This document shows, in pieces, positions 1 through 7,686 of a stretch of 64,000 bases of DNA. Position 1 is the stretch's first letter. Every line of letters begins with the position of its first letter. Source of the stretch: an archaeon. GTDB lineage: Archaea > Nanobdellota > Nanobdellia > Pacearchaeales > GW2011-AR1. The notes below the pieces were generated by a model. It saw only the letters and a list, made by a program, of their open reading frames with translations, searched no databases and was not told the DNA's origin. Where the stretch lies: assembly GCA_018657525.1 (NCBI GenBank), contig JABHWZ010000004.1:147261-211260 (forward strand), written 5' to 3'. The translations under genes and the position numbers were made by a program.

Positions 1-3
1 TTT

Positions 4-909
4 TCAAGCCTTAACAGAATCTTCTGATACCTGATGCACTGTTTCTGCTTCTTTAGCCGGAGCAGTTTGTTGACTAGCTTTTTGTTTAGCTATCTCATTT
101 TTACTATTAGAAATATTCCCATTCAATTCTTTAAGCTCCTTTTGCTTTTGGTCTATCTCTGCTTGCAAATCAGCAATTTTATCTTTATTCTTGATAGCAT
201 CAATCTTCGCCTGAGCCTGCTTTAGCTCTTCTTCCGCACCTTTTAACTCTTCATCTTTTGCTGACGCTTGTGCTTGCTGGGCTTTTAAATCGCTCAACTT
301 TGTAACCTTAATTTCTTTAGGACTTTTATTCTTTTTTCTTTTAAATAACCAAATTACTAAAACCAAGATTATTAATCCTAAAACTCCCCCTCCCACATAA
401 TACATAATCTTATTACTAGGCACTAAATCAGAAATAGCAAACCCACTAATGCCTGATGATTCATCTTCATTATCAACTTCTGTTTCATTCGTCGTAACGT
501 TTGCATCAACTTCTAATTCCTCGTCGCCAATTTCACTCTCATTTATTTCAGGAGTTGGAATTAATTCAAAACTATCTGGAGCAACCTCCAAAGAAATATC
601 TTCTCCAGGCTCAAATTCTTTAGTAAATTTTTTAGACATCACTTTTTCATGTTCAAGTGTTTTAATAAACACAATTATATTAAATTCTTCGTCAACTGAA
701 TAATTAAAATAAACATCCCCGAATTGATTTGAAATTCCAATGAATTGTTCGTATGAATGAAAATTTGACGACTTGGGATCAAACGCAGTCGCCTGCACCT
801 CATGCAATGGCAGCGTCTTAATTTTGACTCGAGTATCAACTGCACTAATAAAACCAACTAAAAATATCAACAATACGAATATTGCAAACCCTCTTTTTTT
901 TATCATCAT
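4..909 (-). CDS. Membrane-anchored protein with extracellular Ig-like part and cytoplasmic coiled coil
   Basis: I do not recognise a named family. The N-terminus (MMIKKRGFAIFVLLIFLVGF) is a signal peptide or signal anchor. It is followed by a beta-rich region of about 100 residues, then a Glu/Thr/Asn-rich linker and one strong TM helix (YYVGGGVLGLIILVLVIWLF) ending in the basic stop-transfer KRKKNK. The last ~100 residues are a Lys/Glu/Gln-rich coiled coil with a low-complexity end. The predicted topology is outside-in, so it could couple a surface module to a cytoplasmic assembly; that role is inference. The track start at 942 is a TTG. The ATG pair at 909 follows a GAGG and gives a good signal sequence; ATG at 927 is an alternative. 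A TATA-like TTTATAAAT lies at about 968-976. Confidence 0.7.
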   Translation of the reverse strand: MMIKKRGFAIFVLLIFLVGFISAVDTRVKIKTLPLHEVQATAFDPKSSNFHSYEQFIGISNQFGDVYFNYSVDEEFNIIVFIKTLEHEKVMSKKFTKEFEPGEDISLEVAPDSFELIPTPEINESEIGDEELEVDANVTTNETEVDNEDESSGISGFAISDLVPSNKIMYYVGGGVLGLIILVLVIWLFKRKKNKSPKEIKVTKLSDLKAQQAQASAKDEELKGAEEELKQAQAKIDAIKNKDKIADLQAEIDQKQKELKELNGNISNSKNEIAKQKASQQTAPAKEAETVHQVSEDSVKA

Positions 910-1019
910 ATTTTTTCCGTGCCTCATAATTCCAAGATGCAAAGATATATTAATTAAATTTTTCGCATTTATAAATATTGCTCTACTCTGGCGAAATGTT
1001 TAAAAACTAAGATTTCTGT

Positions 1020-1139
1020 ATGAAATTAGAACCAAAGGTTCTAAAACGAGGTTACAAAATGACAGACGAGATGGAATTTCTTGAAAACGAGGACTCTTTC
1101 GAAGAGGATCTAGACTCTTTAGATTTAGATAGCGATTAG
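1020..1139 (+). CDS. Possible acidic microprotein, 39 aa (or 26 aa from 1059)
   Basis: This ORF is below the track cutoff. It runs from ATG at 1020 and encodes MKLEPKVLKRGYKMTDEMEF followed by a run of Asp/Glu/Leu/Ser. A TATA-like GTTTAAAAAC at about 998-1007 sits at the right distance for a leaderless start at 1020. A second in-frame ATG at 1059 is preceded by GAGGT, a good ribosome binding site, and would give a very acidic 26-residue peptide. The stop overlaps the end of the convergent metalloprotease gene. No function can be assigned. The promoter and RBS geometry is the main support. Confidence 0.4.
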   Translation: MKLEPKVLKRGYKMTDEMEFLENEDSFEEDLDSLDLDSD

Positions 1140-2083
1140 TCATCGCCAATTTTTATTTCTATTTTATTATTTTTTTTATCCAACTCAGAAAACTCTGTCC
1201 TAATTTCATATTCTATTTCATCAATTCTTAACTGAGAAATCCAAATATTTGAAAACATTAAAACTCGACCATAACCCATTTGCATTGATTCAATCTCCAC
1301 CTCTTCAATTTGTTTTCCATCTACAAAAATAATTAGTTTAGAATCTGACGCATCTTTCAATCCAATATTTCGAATACTAATATTTGTACTTAAGTATTTC
1401 CCCTCGAGATTTGCACTTACTTTTTCAATTAACAAATCTGGCAAACTTTCAGCCACATAAACATTATCTATCAACTCGAAAATATCTGGCCCAATTATTT
1501 GATCACAATTTGTAATGTTATACATAATATTATTTCTGTTCAAAGAATGTTCAAATCCCAAAACATGAAGCAACTCATGAATTGCAATGTTTGGATTCTT
1601 GCAATTTGATTCTTTTATCAAACGAATTTGCCCGTGTTGAATTATATTAAATTCCCCTCCTTGAGTTATGTTTGTTGGGCCCCCTTCCCCCGCAATAAAA
1701 AGCCCCCCATTCATTTCTCGCGTTTCATCACAAATAATCAAAATATCTTCGTCATCTAAAACTTCATAAAATTCTAAAACAGTATCACCCTCGATAAATT
1801 CAAAAGCCTGTTTCATATTGTAAGTTTTCTGCAAAGAACAATCATCAATTTTATAAGAAATTTTTTTCTCAGGAAAACGCATATTTTCATAAAACTGCAT
1901 ACTTGCAGAAACCCCTAAACTAAAATTTGAATGTGCAGGAACATTTTCAAAATAAACTCCGCCCCGAGGCACAAACCAATAAAAAGTCAAAAGCCCAAAC
2001 ACTAAAATCAAAAATAAAAGTCCCAACACAATCTTCAACCCGCTTTTTTTCTCCTCTTCCTCGTAATCATATTTAATAAACAT
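1136..2083 (-). CDS. Membrane-anchored metzincin (matrixin-like) zinc metalloprotease with CARDB-like domain
   Basis: Predicted surface zinc endopeptidase. After an acidic 16-residue cytoplasmic start comes one TM helix (KIVLGLLFLILVFGLLTFYW), then a catalytic domain holding the complete metzincin motif HELLHVLGFEH and a nearby Met-turn (NNIMYN). The three His ligands and the catalytic Glu are therefore all present. The C-terminal ~100 residues (from LPDLLIEKVSANLE) look like a CARDB/Ig-like adhesion domain. The N-terminal signal anchor would place the protease outside the cell. ATG at 2083 is preferred because the track start adds only MLT. The gene stands alone and converges with a small acidic ORF. 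The substrate is unknown. Protease assignment is strong; the specific M10-type subfamily is inferred. Confidence 0.85.
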   Translation of the reverse strand: MFIKYDYEEEEKKSGLKIVLGLLFLILVFGLLTFYWFVPRGGVYFENVPAHSNFSLGVSASMQFYENMRFPEKKISYKIDDCSLQKTYNMKQAFEFIEGDTVLEFYEVLDDEDILIICDETREMNGGLFIAGEGGPTNITQGGEFNIIQHGQIRLIKESNCKNPNIAIHELLHVLGFEHSLNRNNIMYNITNCDQIIGPDIFELIDNVYVAESLPDLLIEKVSANLEGKYLSTNISIRNIGLKDASDSKLIIFVDGKQIEEVEIESMQMGYGRVLMFSNIWISQLRIDEIEYEIRTEFSELDKKNNKIEIKIGDD

Positions 2084-2130
2084 AGTTAACAAAATGAAGT
2101 TGAGTTTTTATATTTGATGTTTACAAAAAA

Positions 2131-2889
2131 TTATTTCCCATAATTAACTCGGATAGTTTTAGATTGAGTCATATTTCCACCTTTATCAGTTGCTCTAGCA
2201 AAATAGGTATGCTTTCCTTTTCTTCCAAGTTTTCTTAAATCTAATTCCCCTCTCCAACGTCCCTTATCCCCAAAATAAGAATCTGTTTTAAAAAATTCAC
2301 TATCTAAAACCTTTCCATCCTCATATAAAATTAAATCTTCAATTCCAGCATTATCTCCAGAATCATCTGCATTCAACATTAATTTTTTAGAATCAATAAG
2401 ATAAATTCCAAGACCCCCTAGAAATTCCGGGGGCAAATCTAATTCTTTTCCAGTAAATTCTAATTTCAAATCCTTAGATCTTCCCTTTTCCCCATCTTTA
2501 TCAATTGCCACAACATGGTGAATATGTTTTCCAGGTGTTGTTTTCTTTAAATAAAACACAGCATGAGGACTAGTACACCCTCCGGTTTTTTTTGAATCAA
2601 TAAGTTCGCCATCTTCATAAAGTTCCATCTCAACAATTCCCAAGTTACTCCCCTCATCAAATGCATTTGATCTAATTTCTGCACTTATTCCTGTCTTCCC
2701 CCTAGGATTTGAATAAATCCCAGTTATACCCCTGAATTTCGGAGCAGTCAAAGAAGGTTTAGTCAAATCATACTCAACAATTTCTTCTTTTTGCACTGAT
2801 TCTTTTTTATCTACTTCTGCAAGCTTTTCTCCTCCAAAAACTCCCCAAACTAATCCTCCTGCCAAAAGTAATGATTTTAATGTTTTCAT
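2131..2889 (-). CDS. Secreted two-domain Ig-like repeat protein (paralogue of the next gene)
   Basis: The signal sequence is MKTLKSLLLAGGLVWGVFGG, then two Ig/fibronectin-like units. Each carries a conserved '(A/E)GI(V/E)...LYEDGK' hairpin and an 'H.Y.A.A.DK.GN' strand, and the protein ends in RVNYGK. It is clearly paralogous along its whole length to the 2929-3609 product. Unlike that neighbour it has no Cys at the end of the signal peptide, so it is probably secreted or retained by the uncleaved helix rather than lipidated. The start at 2889 matches the paralogue's MKTLKSLLLAGG. Function is unknown; adhesion or an envelope structural role is a guess from the fold. Confidence 0.7.
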   Translation of the reverse strand: MKTLKSLLLAGGLVWGVFGGEKLAEVDKKESVQKEEIVEYDLTKPSLTAPKFRGITGIYSNPRGKTGISAEIRSNAFDEGSNLGIVEMELYEDGELIDSKKTGGCTSPHAVFYLKKTTPGKHIHHVVAIDKDGEKGRSKDLKLEFTGKELDLPPEFLGGLGIYLIDSKKLMLNADDSGDNAGIEDLILYEDGKVLDSEFFKTDSYFGDKGRWRGELDLRKLGRKGKHTYFARATDKGGNMTQSKTIRVNYGK

Positions 2890-2928
2890 AAACACTTTTA
2901 CTATTTCTAATTTATAAAGATTTAGATA

Positions 2929-3609
2929 TTATTTCCCGTAATTAACTCGGATAATTTTTGAACGAGCAACATTTCCGCCTTTATCAACTGCTTCCGCAAA
3001 ATAAGTATGCTTTCCTTTTCGTTTTAAATTTCTTAAATTTTCTACAAAAGAAGAACTTGGAAAATCTTTAAATTTTTTTCCATCTTCATACAAAACTGTT
3101 TTTTCTATTCCCTTATTATCTCCATAATCATTACCATTAAAAATTAACTCATCATCATGCATTGAAAACCAACTGATTATTGGGGGCAAGTCTAGGTCTC
3201 TCCCAGTAAATTCTAATTCTAACTTTTTAGATCTCCCTTGATTCCCATCTTTATCGATTGCGACAACATGATAAGTATGCACTCCAAGTTTTATCTTTTT
3301 GAGAGAAAATTTTACTGAGGGATTCTTTCCTTCTACTTTTTTTGAAGCAATAGGCATAGGTTTCTCGTCCTCATACAAATCAATTTCAACAATTCCCGCA
3401 TTATAGCCCTCATCCTTCGGAGAAACATAAATTTCTGCAGTTTTCCCTATTTTTTTTTGAGGCCTTGAAAAAAAACTTCCAGTATTATCAAATTTCGGAG
3501 AAATTAGGGAAAGTTTTGAGATATCGAATTCTTCAACTTTATCCCCACAACCACTTAAAAGTACACTAGCTAATCCTCCCGCCAAAAGTAATGATTTTAA
3601 TGTTTTCAT
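2929..3609 (-). CDS. Putative lipoprotein with two Ig-like domains
   Basis: The signal peptide MKTLKSLLLAGGLASVLLSGC ends in a lipobox-like LSGC, so Cys21 would be the lipidation site. Two repeated beta-sandwich units follow with the same 'NAGIVEIDLYEDEK' and 'HTYHVVAIDKDGN' signatures as the downstream paralogue. The C-terminus is again RVNYGK. The upstream spacer is nearly identical to the spacer before the downstream gene, which shows that promoter and gene were duplicated together. No enzymatic residues are visible. It probably acts at the cell surface; the exact role is unknown. Confidence 0.72.
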   Translation of the reverse strand: MKTLKSLLLAGGLASVLLSGCGDKVEEFDISKLSLISPKFDNTGSFFSRPQKKIGKTAEIYVSPKDEGYNAGIVEIDLYEDEKPMPIASKKVEGKNPSVKFSLKKIKLGVHTYHVVAIDKDGNQGRSKKLELEFTGRDLDLPPIISWFSMHDDELIFNGNDYGDNKGIEKTVLYEDGKKFKDFPSSSFVENLRNLKRKGKHTYFAEAVDKGGNVARSKIIRVNYGK

Positions 3610-3621
3610 AAATTTATTTAC

Positions 3622-3668
3622 CTATATTTACTTATAAAGATTTAGATATTATTTCCCGTAAATAACTA
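3622..3668 (-). repeat. Duplicated intergenic unit with the vestigial 3' end of a third lipoprotein gene copy
   Basis: The stretch TTATAAAGATTTAGATATTATTTCCCGTA occurs before both lipoprotein-like genes (about 2912-2940 and 3632-3660). At the upstream location it continues with AATAAC, which on the minus strand reads ...VIYGK-stop, matching the RVNYGK-stop end of the two intact genes. This is best read as the remnant of a third tandem copy whose body has been lost. The unit also contains the minus-strand TATA box (CTTTATAA) of the gene it precedes. Confidence 0.6.
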
Positions 3669-3669
3669 T

Positions 3670-3996
3670 TCAAAACAAAGGACCCTTCAAAATATTTCCA
3701 GATTCTTTTAATACTAATTTATTTAATTCTTGAACAAGCCCTCTTGACAATTCACTAAATTCCTCTGCCTGTCTTAGCAAATTTTGTTTTCTTTCTGTAT
3801 CCCTTGTTTGATTTGCAGAATCTCTAGCTAATTTTATTACTTTTCCAAGAACTTGATTTAACTCAAATCCAGATTCATAAATTCTATCTTTAAACTCACT
3901 CGCATCTTTTAAACGTCCATCCCTCATTGCTTCCCTATAAAGTGCACAATATCCCTTGAAGTCTAACTCAACTTGCCCATATTCATCAGATAACAT
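3670..3996 (-). CDS. Uncharacterised helical protein, 108 aa
   Basis: Not recognised. The product is charged, almost wholly helical by residue pattern, and lacks Cys, signal peptide or TM segments, so it is probably cytoplasmic. It shares a weak pattern with the next gene: 'EY...F..Y..LY...M..G' near the start and 'T.RKQNLL' or 'TEKKCRLL' in the second half. The two may be old tandem duplicates. They lie 30 bases apart on the same strand and may be co-transcribed. Confidence 0.6.
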   Translation of the reverse strand: MLSDEYGQVELDFKGYCALYREAMRDGRLKDASEFKDRIYESGFELNQVLGKVIKLARDSANQTRDTERKQNLLRQAEEFSELSRGLVQELNKLVLKESGNILKGPLF

Positions 3997-4026
3997 AAAA
4001 TAGTAAGTCCCTTCAAAATTATAAAC

Positions 4027-4332
4027 TTATCTATTTTCTAACGCGCCATCACGCAGAAGTAAATTTAAACCCTTTTCATTAAGCCTAATTCCAACTTCAA
4101 TTGCATCTAAATTTTTAAGAATTGATAACAATCTACATTTCTTTTCAGTAGATCTCAGTTCTTTGATTCTCATTTTCCATAATTCCAAACCCATATTATT
4201 GAACTCAAAAAGAGAATCGTATGTATCTTGCACAATTCCTTTTACCATTTTTCCTTCACTAATCATCTGTTCATATAAATCCCTCTGACGTTGAAAGTTA
4301 TCGAAAGCTTTTTGATATTCTTCCCTATCCAT
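4027..4332 (-). CDS. Uncharacterised helical protein, 101 aa
   Basis: Not recognised. A charged, all-helical cytoplasmic protein starting MDREEYQKAFDNFQ, with a faint resemblance to the gene just downstream (3670-3996). The start is the only good ATG, with AT-rich upstream sequence. No motif suggests a function. Confidence 0.6.
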   Translation of the reverse strand: MDREEYQKAFDNFQRQRDLYEQMISEGKMVKGIVQDTYDSLFEFNNMGLELWKMRIKELRSTEKKCRLLSILKNLDAIEVGIRLNEKGLNLLLRDGALENR

Positions 4333-4429
4333 AAAAAAACTAAAAATAAACTAATTATAAAACTATCTATTTTAACATTCCATAAAAAGAAACACATTTA
4401 ACAATAATCCCATTCCAAACATTCATTAA

Positions 4430-4466
4430 AAAAATAAAAAATAAAAAACCCCAATTAAATTGGGGG
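4430..4466 (-). terminator. Hairpin plus T-run terminator of the acidic protein gene
   Basis: On the minus strand CCCCCAATTTAATTGGGG forms a short strong stem. It is followed at once by a U-rich tract (TTTTTTATTTTTTATTTTTTT). It lies just beyond the stop of the 4481-4744 gene. A U-tract is the known core termination signal for archaeal RNA polymerase, so this is a convincing terminator. Confidence 0.7.
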
Positions 4467-4480
4467 TGTAATTAGAAAAT

Positions 4481-4744
4481 TTATTCAGCTGCTTCTTCAG
4501 CAGGTGCTTCTTCAGCTGATTCTTCTGAAGCCTCTGATTCATCTTCTGATTCAGTATTTTCTGAAACTTCTTCAGATTCCGCTTCAGCTGCTTCTTCAGC
4601 AGGTGCTTCTTCAGCTGCTTCTGCTTCAACGGCTTCTTCTTTTGCTTCTTCAGTTGCTTCTTCAGCGTCGCCAGTAGCTTCTTCAGATTCCGCTTCAACT
4701 ACTTCTTCAGTTGCTTCAGTTTGTGTTTCTTCGTTTTCTTCCAT
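4481..4744 (-). CDS. Low-complexity Glu/Ala-rich acidic protein, 87 aa
   Basis: Almost entirely Glu, Ala, Ser and Thr with imperfect EEAPAEEAAE repeats, so it is strongly acidic, probably disordered or a single helix. No homologous family can be named. Expression is supported by a clear terminator directly downstream and by an ATG preceded by a TATA-like AT-rich block. The repeat makes opposite-strand and shifted ORFs (such as 4426-4698) that should be ignored. It could be a highly acidic binding partner for basic proteins; that is speculation. Confidence 0.6.
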   Translation of the reverse strand: MEENEETQTEATEEVVEAESEEATGDAEEATEEAKEEAVEAEAAEEAPAEEAAEAESEEVSENTESEDESEASEESAEEAPAEEAAE

Positions 4745-4833
4745 GGTATATTACCTCATTTAATTACTATTCTAAATAAAACTCCTTTTAAAAAATTTTG
4801 GGTTTACTTAATAGTGAATTCTGAAAAGACAAG

Positions 4834-4843
4834 CTTTTTAAAG
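4834..4843 (+). promoter_or_regulatory. TATA box of the glycosyltransferase operon
   Basis: CTTTTTAAAG lies about 20-30 bases before the ATG at 4864, a typical archaeal TATA position for a leaderless or short-leader transcript. No other promoter-like sequence is visible until 6838 (GGCTTTAAAAAG), so the first two genes probably share it. Confidence 0.6.
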
Positions 4844-4863
4844 AAAATGAGGATTAAGGATAT

Positions 4864-6204
4864 ATGACTAATGACAAAGAATCTGAAGAAATAGATAAGT
4901 CAAAGATTCAAAAACTATTCGAAGAAGAAATAACAAAACCATATTATAAAATTGATTATTTAAACGATTTCAAACTTCCCTACAAAAAACTAGATGTCTC
5001 GATAATTATTCCGACAAAGAACAGATCCCCTTACAAACCCAACTCATTAAAAAGCGAACTAAATCCCCTAGCTTGGGCAATTGATTCTTGTTTAATACAG
5101 AAACCTAAAATCAATGAAATCATAATCATAGACGATAAAAGCAATGATTATACAAAACAAGTCGTCGAATCATTTAGAGACCAAGCTAAAAAAGCAGACG
5201 TAAAATTAATCTACATAAAAAACAAAGTTCAATTAGGCAATGGTGCATCAAGAAACGTAGGATCAAGATTAGCAAATTCAAAATACCTTTTCTTTACAGA
5301 CGACGATTTAATAATGGCTCCCTATGCAGTCTTCGGCGCATATTATACTTTTGAATTATTAGAAAAGAAAGGAGAAAAAATCGGATTAGTCGGCCTCCCA
5401 GTTTATTTCAGAAAATCATTCCCCTCAAAAATCCTTTCAAAAAAAGAAATTGGAATCTTAGATTACACAAAAGGAATAATTAAACCAAACAAAGATGCAT
5501 TCATCCAAGAACTATTAACAAAAGAAAAATCTAATAAATTTTTAGATAATGAACTAAACATATTAAATCCAATAGAAATTCAAAATACAAACGCCTACGG
5601 CATTTGTTTAAGACAAGCTTTTGAAGACGTCGGAGGATTTCCAAATAAAATAGTGCGAGGAGAAGACAGAGAATTCGGAAGCAAATTAATTGAAAATGGT
5701 TATGATTTATATTTCAGCTGTGACATAAAATTCCAAGGAGTTCACGGAATGTTTGGATTCAATAACGGAGTTCTATTTGAGGGACAAGACTGGTTTAGAC
5801 AATCAGGAGGGAAGATTTCATTAAAAAAAATGATGAAAGAATGTGACAAGCCAAAAGAATCAACAGGCGCCAGAGTCGGAGTAAATCAATATATCTACCA
5901 GCAAATCATGTCTTTCTTTATTTCAACTTACAAGAGAAACAAAAAAGGAGCGATTAACTGGACAAAAAGAGTTTACAAAAATTTTGTTTTAAAAGGAGAT
6001 AGTGCATCAATTGGTTCTCAAAAAATTCCTCCATTAAACGAAGAAGAAAGAAAATCCATGTGGCTATCAGCAATTAATCAAGGATTAAAATTCGTCAGAG
6101 ATGAAGAAAAAAAAGCACTACAAAAACTTAACAAAACAATTCGAGAACTTCAAAAAGAAAGTAAAGCAGACAAAAATATTATCTCAATATTAGAAAGATT
6201 ATAA
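4864..6204 (+). CDS. Family 2 glycosyltransferase (GT-A fold)
   Basis: The product transfers a sugar from a nucleotide- or lipid-linked donor, probably in surface glycan or N-glycan assembly. GT2 features are clear: VSIIIPTKNR near residue 45, EIIIIDDKSNDYT near residue 95, the DXD-like FFTDDDLIM near residue 150, and a GGFPNK...RGEDREF acceptor/catalytic segment (the ED of GT2) near residue 260. About 150 C-terminal helical residues are of unknown role. There is no TM segment, so it should act on the inner face of the membrane. It is first in a cluster with a kinase-like protein, a methyltransferase and two GT4 enzymes. Confidence 0.88.
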   Translation: MTNDKESEEIDKSKIQKLFEEEITKPYYKIDYLNDFKLPYKKLDVSIIIPTKNRSPYKPNSLKSELNPLAWAIDSCLIQKPKINEIIIIDDKSNDYTKQVVESFRDQAKKADVKLIYIKNKVQLGNGASRNVGSRLANSKYLFFTDDDLIMAPYAVFGAYYTFELLEKKGEKIGLVGLPVYFRKSFPSKILSKKEIGILDYTKGIIKPNKDAFIQELLTKEKSNKFLDNELNILNPIEIQNTNAYGICLRQAFEDVGGFPNKIVRGEDREFGSKLIENGYDLYFSCDIKFQGVHGMFGFNNGVLFEGQDWFRQSGGKISLKKMMKECDKPKESTGARVGVNQYIYQQIMSFFISTYKRNKKGAINWTKRVYKNFVLKGDSASIGSQKIPPLNEEERKSMWLSAINQGLKFVRDEEKKALQKLNKTIRELQKESKADKNIISILERL

Positions 6205-6824
6205 TGATAAAGGAAAAAGAAGGGTGGCAATCTAAAGTAAAATTTTATAATAATTATGTTATCAAAAAATTAAAATCTCCACGGGAAATTGAAGAAGGTA
6301 TTAAACAATATCTAAAGAAAAAAAATAAATCACATGAATTAAAAGAACTTGTTAAAAAAACAATCAAACTAACCAACACTTCACTAAAAATAATTAAAAA
6401 AACAAAAGCACCGAAAGATTATTTTGGAAACCCAGAATTTATCGGCCCTCGTGAAATAAAACAAGACCGCGCAATTTTAATGAGTGACGCTCTAGAAAAC
6501 TTAATTTCTAAAAATAAAATAAGTGAAGCACAAAAATTAATAGACCAATACATAAAATTAATTTTAAACTTATGGCAATATAAAATTCATGAATTAAATT
6601 ACAAATTTTATTCGAATTATGGCGTAATAAATAACCAAGTTATTTTACTTGACTTCTTAGAAATCACCGAAGATAAAAAAGAAGTTATTGATTATATCAA
6701 AAATAAAAAATGGGACAGCAAAAAAGATTTAAAGAAAAGAATCCCCCCAAAATTAATCGAATATTATATTAAAAAAATGAATGAAAATATAAATTTAAAA
6801 AACCTAGAAAAATTCTGGAAATAG
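6204..6824 (+). CDS. Uncharacterised protein, possibly degenerate kinase-like fold
   Basis: The ATG overlaps the preceding stop by one base, so it is translationally coupled to the GT2 gene. The pattern 'FYNNYVIKKLKSPREIEEGI' early and 'NYGVINNQVILLDFLE' late resembles the beta3-Lys and DFG-like Asp strands of aminoglycoside-phosphotransferase/YrbL-type kinase folds. The protein is short and no full catalytic loop is obvious. Sugar or lipid phosphorylation would fit the glycan cluster but is only inference. It is Lys-rich and soluble. Confidence 0.55.
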   Translation: MIKEKEGWQSKVKFYNNYVIKKLKSPREIEEGIKQYLKKKNKSHELKELVKKTIKLTNTSLKIIKKTKAPKDYFGNPEFIGPREIKQDRAILMSDALENLISKNKISEAQKLIDQYIKLILNLWQYKIHELNYKFYSNYGVINNQVILLDFLEITEDKKEVIDYIKNKKWDSKKDLKKRIPPKLIEYYIKKMNENINLKNLEKFWK

Positions 6825-6858
6825 AGGGCTTTAAAAAGATAATTTTCGAAGATATACT

Positions 6859-7686
6859 ATGATAATAAAACAAAACAAAAAAGAGCTTTATTGGAATATT
6901 GTTTCTGAAGATGAAATGAAAAAGATGTTAAAAACAGCCAAAGTTGATTATAAAAAAGCTATCAAAAATATGAAAATAACAGATTATCAAAAAGATTATA
7001 TCTTGAATGAAAAAGTTAGAGGAAAAGTAACAGAACTAATTGTTAAAAAAAATAAAATAAAAAACCCCCGAGTTTTAGATATTGGTGCGGGATTTGGGGC
7101 ATTAGGCATTTCACTTGCAAGAAATTTTAACACGACTTCTATCGACGTTAATCCTTCAACACTAAAATTTATCGAATATAGAGCACAACAAGAAAAAGTA
7201 AATCTAAAAGTTAAAAAAATAAATCATTTATTCTATGGATTGCCTTTCGAAGACAAAAGTTTTGACATTGTTGTTATGAATGGTGTTTTAGAATGGGTGG
7301 CCTCAAGTATAGAAGGAGATGTTAAAACAATTCAAGAAACAATATTAAAAGATATTTCTAGAATCTTAAAAAAGAACGGAACATTAGTCTGGGGAATTGA
7401 AAATCGATTAGCATGGGATTGGATGAAAGGAAAAACAAGCCACGTTTCAATAAAATATATTGACCTAATGCCGAGGTGGCTTGCTAACATAATTTCAATG
7501 AAAAAGAAAGGACAGAAATACAGAACTTATATTTATTCAAAACCCACTTACAAAAAAATGTTAAAAAAAGTTGGATTAAACGAAATAGAATTTTATACAG
7601 CTTACCCCACATATCAAAAACCAAAGACAATTTTAAAAAACAAAAATCCTTTTGTGAATAGTTTTATAATCTTTTCAAAAAAATGA
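6859..7686 (+). CDS. Class I SAM-dependent methyltransferase
   Basis: Rossmann-type SAM methyltransferase: motif I VLDIGAGFGALG near residue 73, an acidic SIDVNPS strand end near residue 95, and the motif IV-like FDIVVMNGVLEWV near residue 135. The C-terminal part has an aromatic-rich substrate region (AYPTYQKPKT). Position in a glycosyltransferase cluster suggests methylation of a sugar or lipid carrier. It has its own TATA-like GGCTTTAAAAAG at about 6828-6839 and overlaps the next gene by four bases (ATGA). Confidence 0.85.
   Translation: MIIKQNKKELYWNIVSEDEMKKMLKTAKVDYKKAIKNMKITDYQKDYILNEKVRGKVTELIVKKNKIKNPRVLDIGAGFGALGISLARNFNTTSIDVNPSTLKFIEYRAQQEKVNLKVKKINHLFYGLPFEDKSFDIVVMNGVLEWVASSIEGDVKTIQETILKDISRILKKNGTLVWGIENRLAWDWMKGKTSHVSIKYIDLMPRWLANIISMKKKGQKYRTYIYSKPTYKKMLKKVGLNEIEFYTAYPTYQKPKTILKNKNPFVNSFIIFSKK

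Noticed and set aside
4426-4698. 90-aa Lys/Leu-rich ORF opposite in frame to the acidic protein
   Set aside because: A shifted-frame product of the same low-complexity repeat; the Glu/Ala frame has the proper start and a terminator right after its stop.
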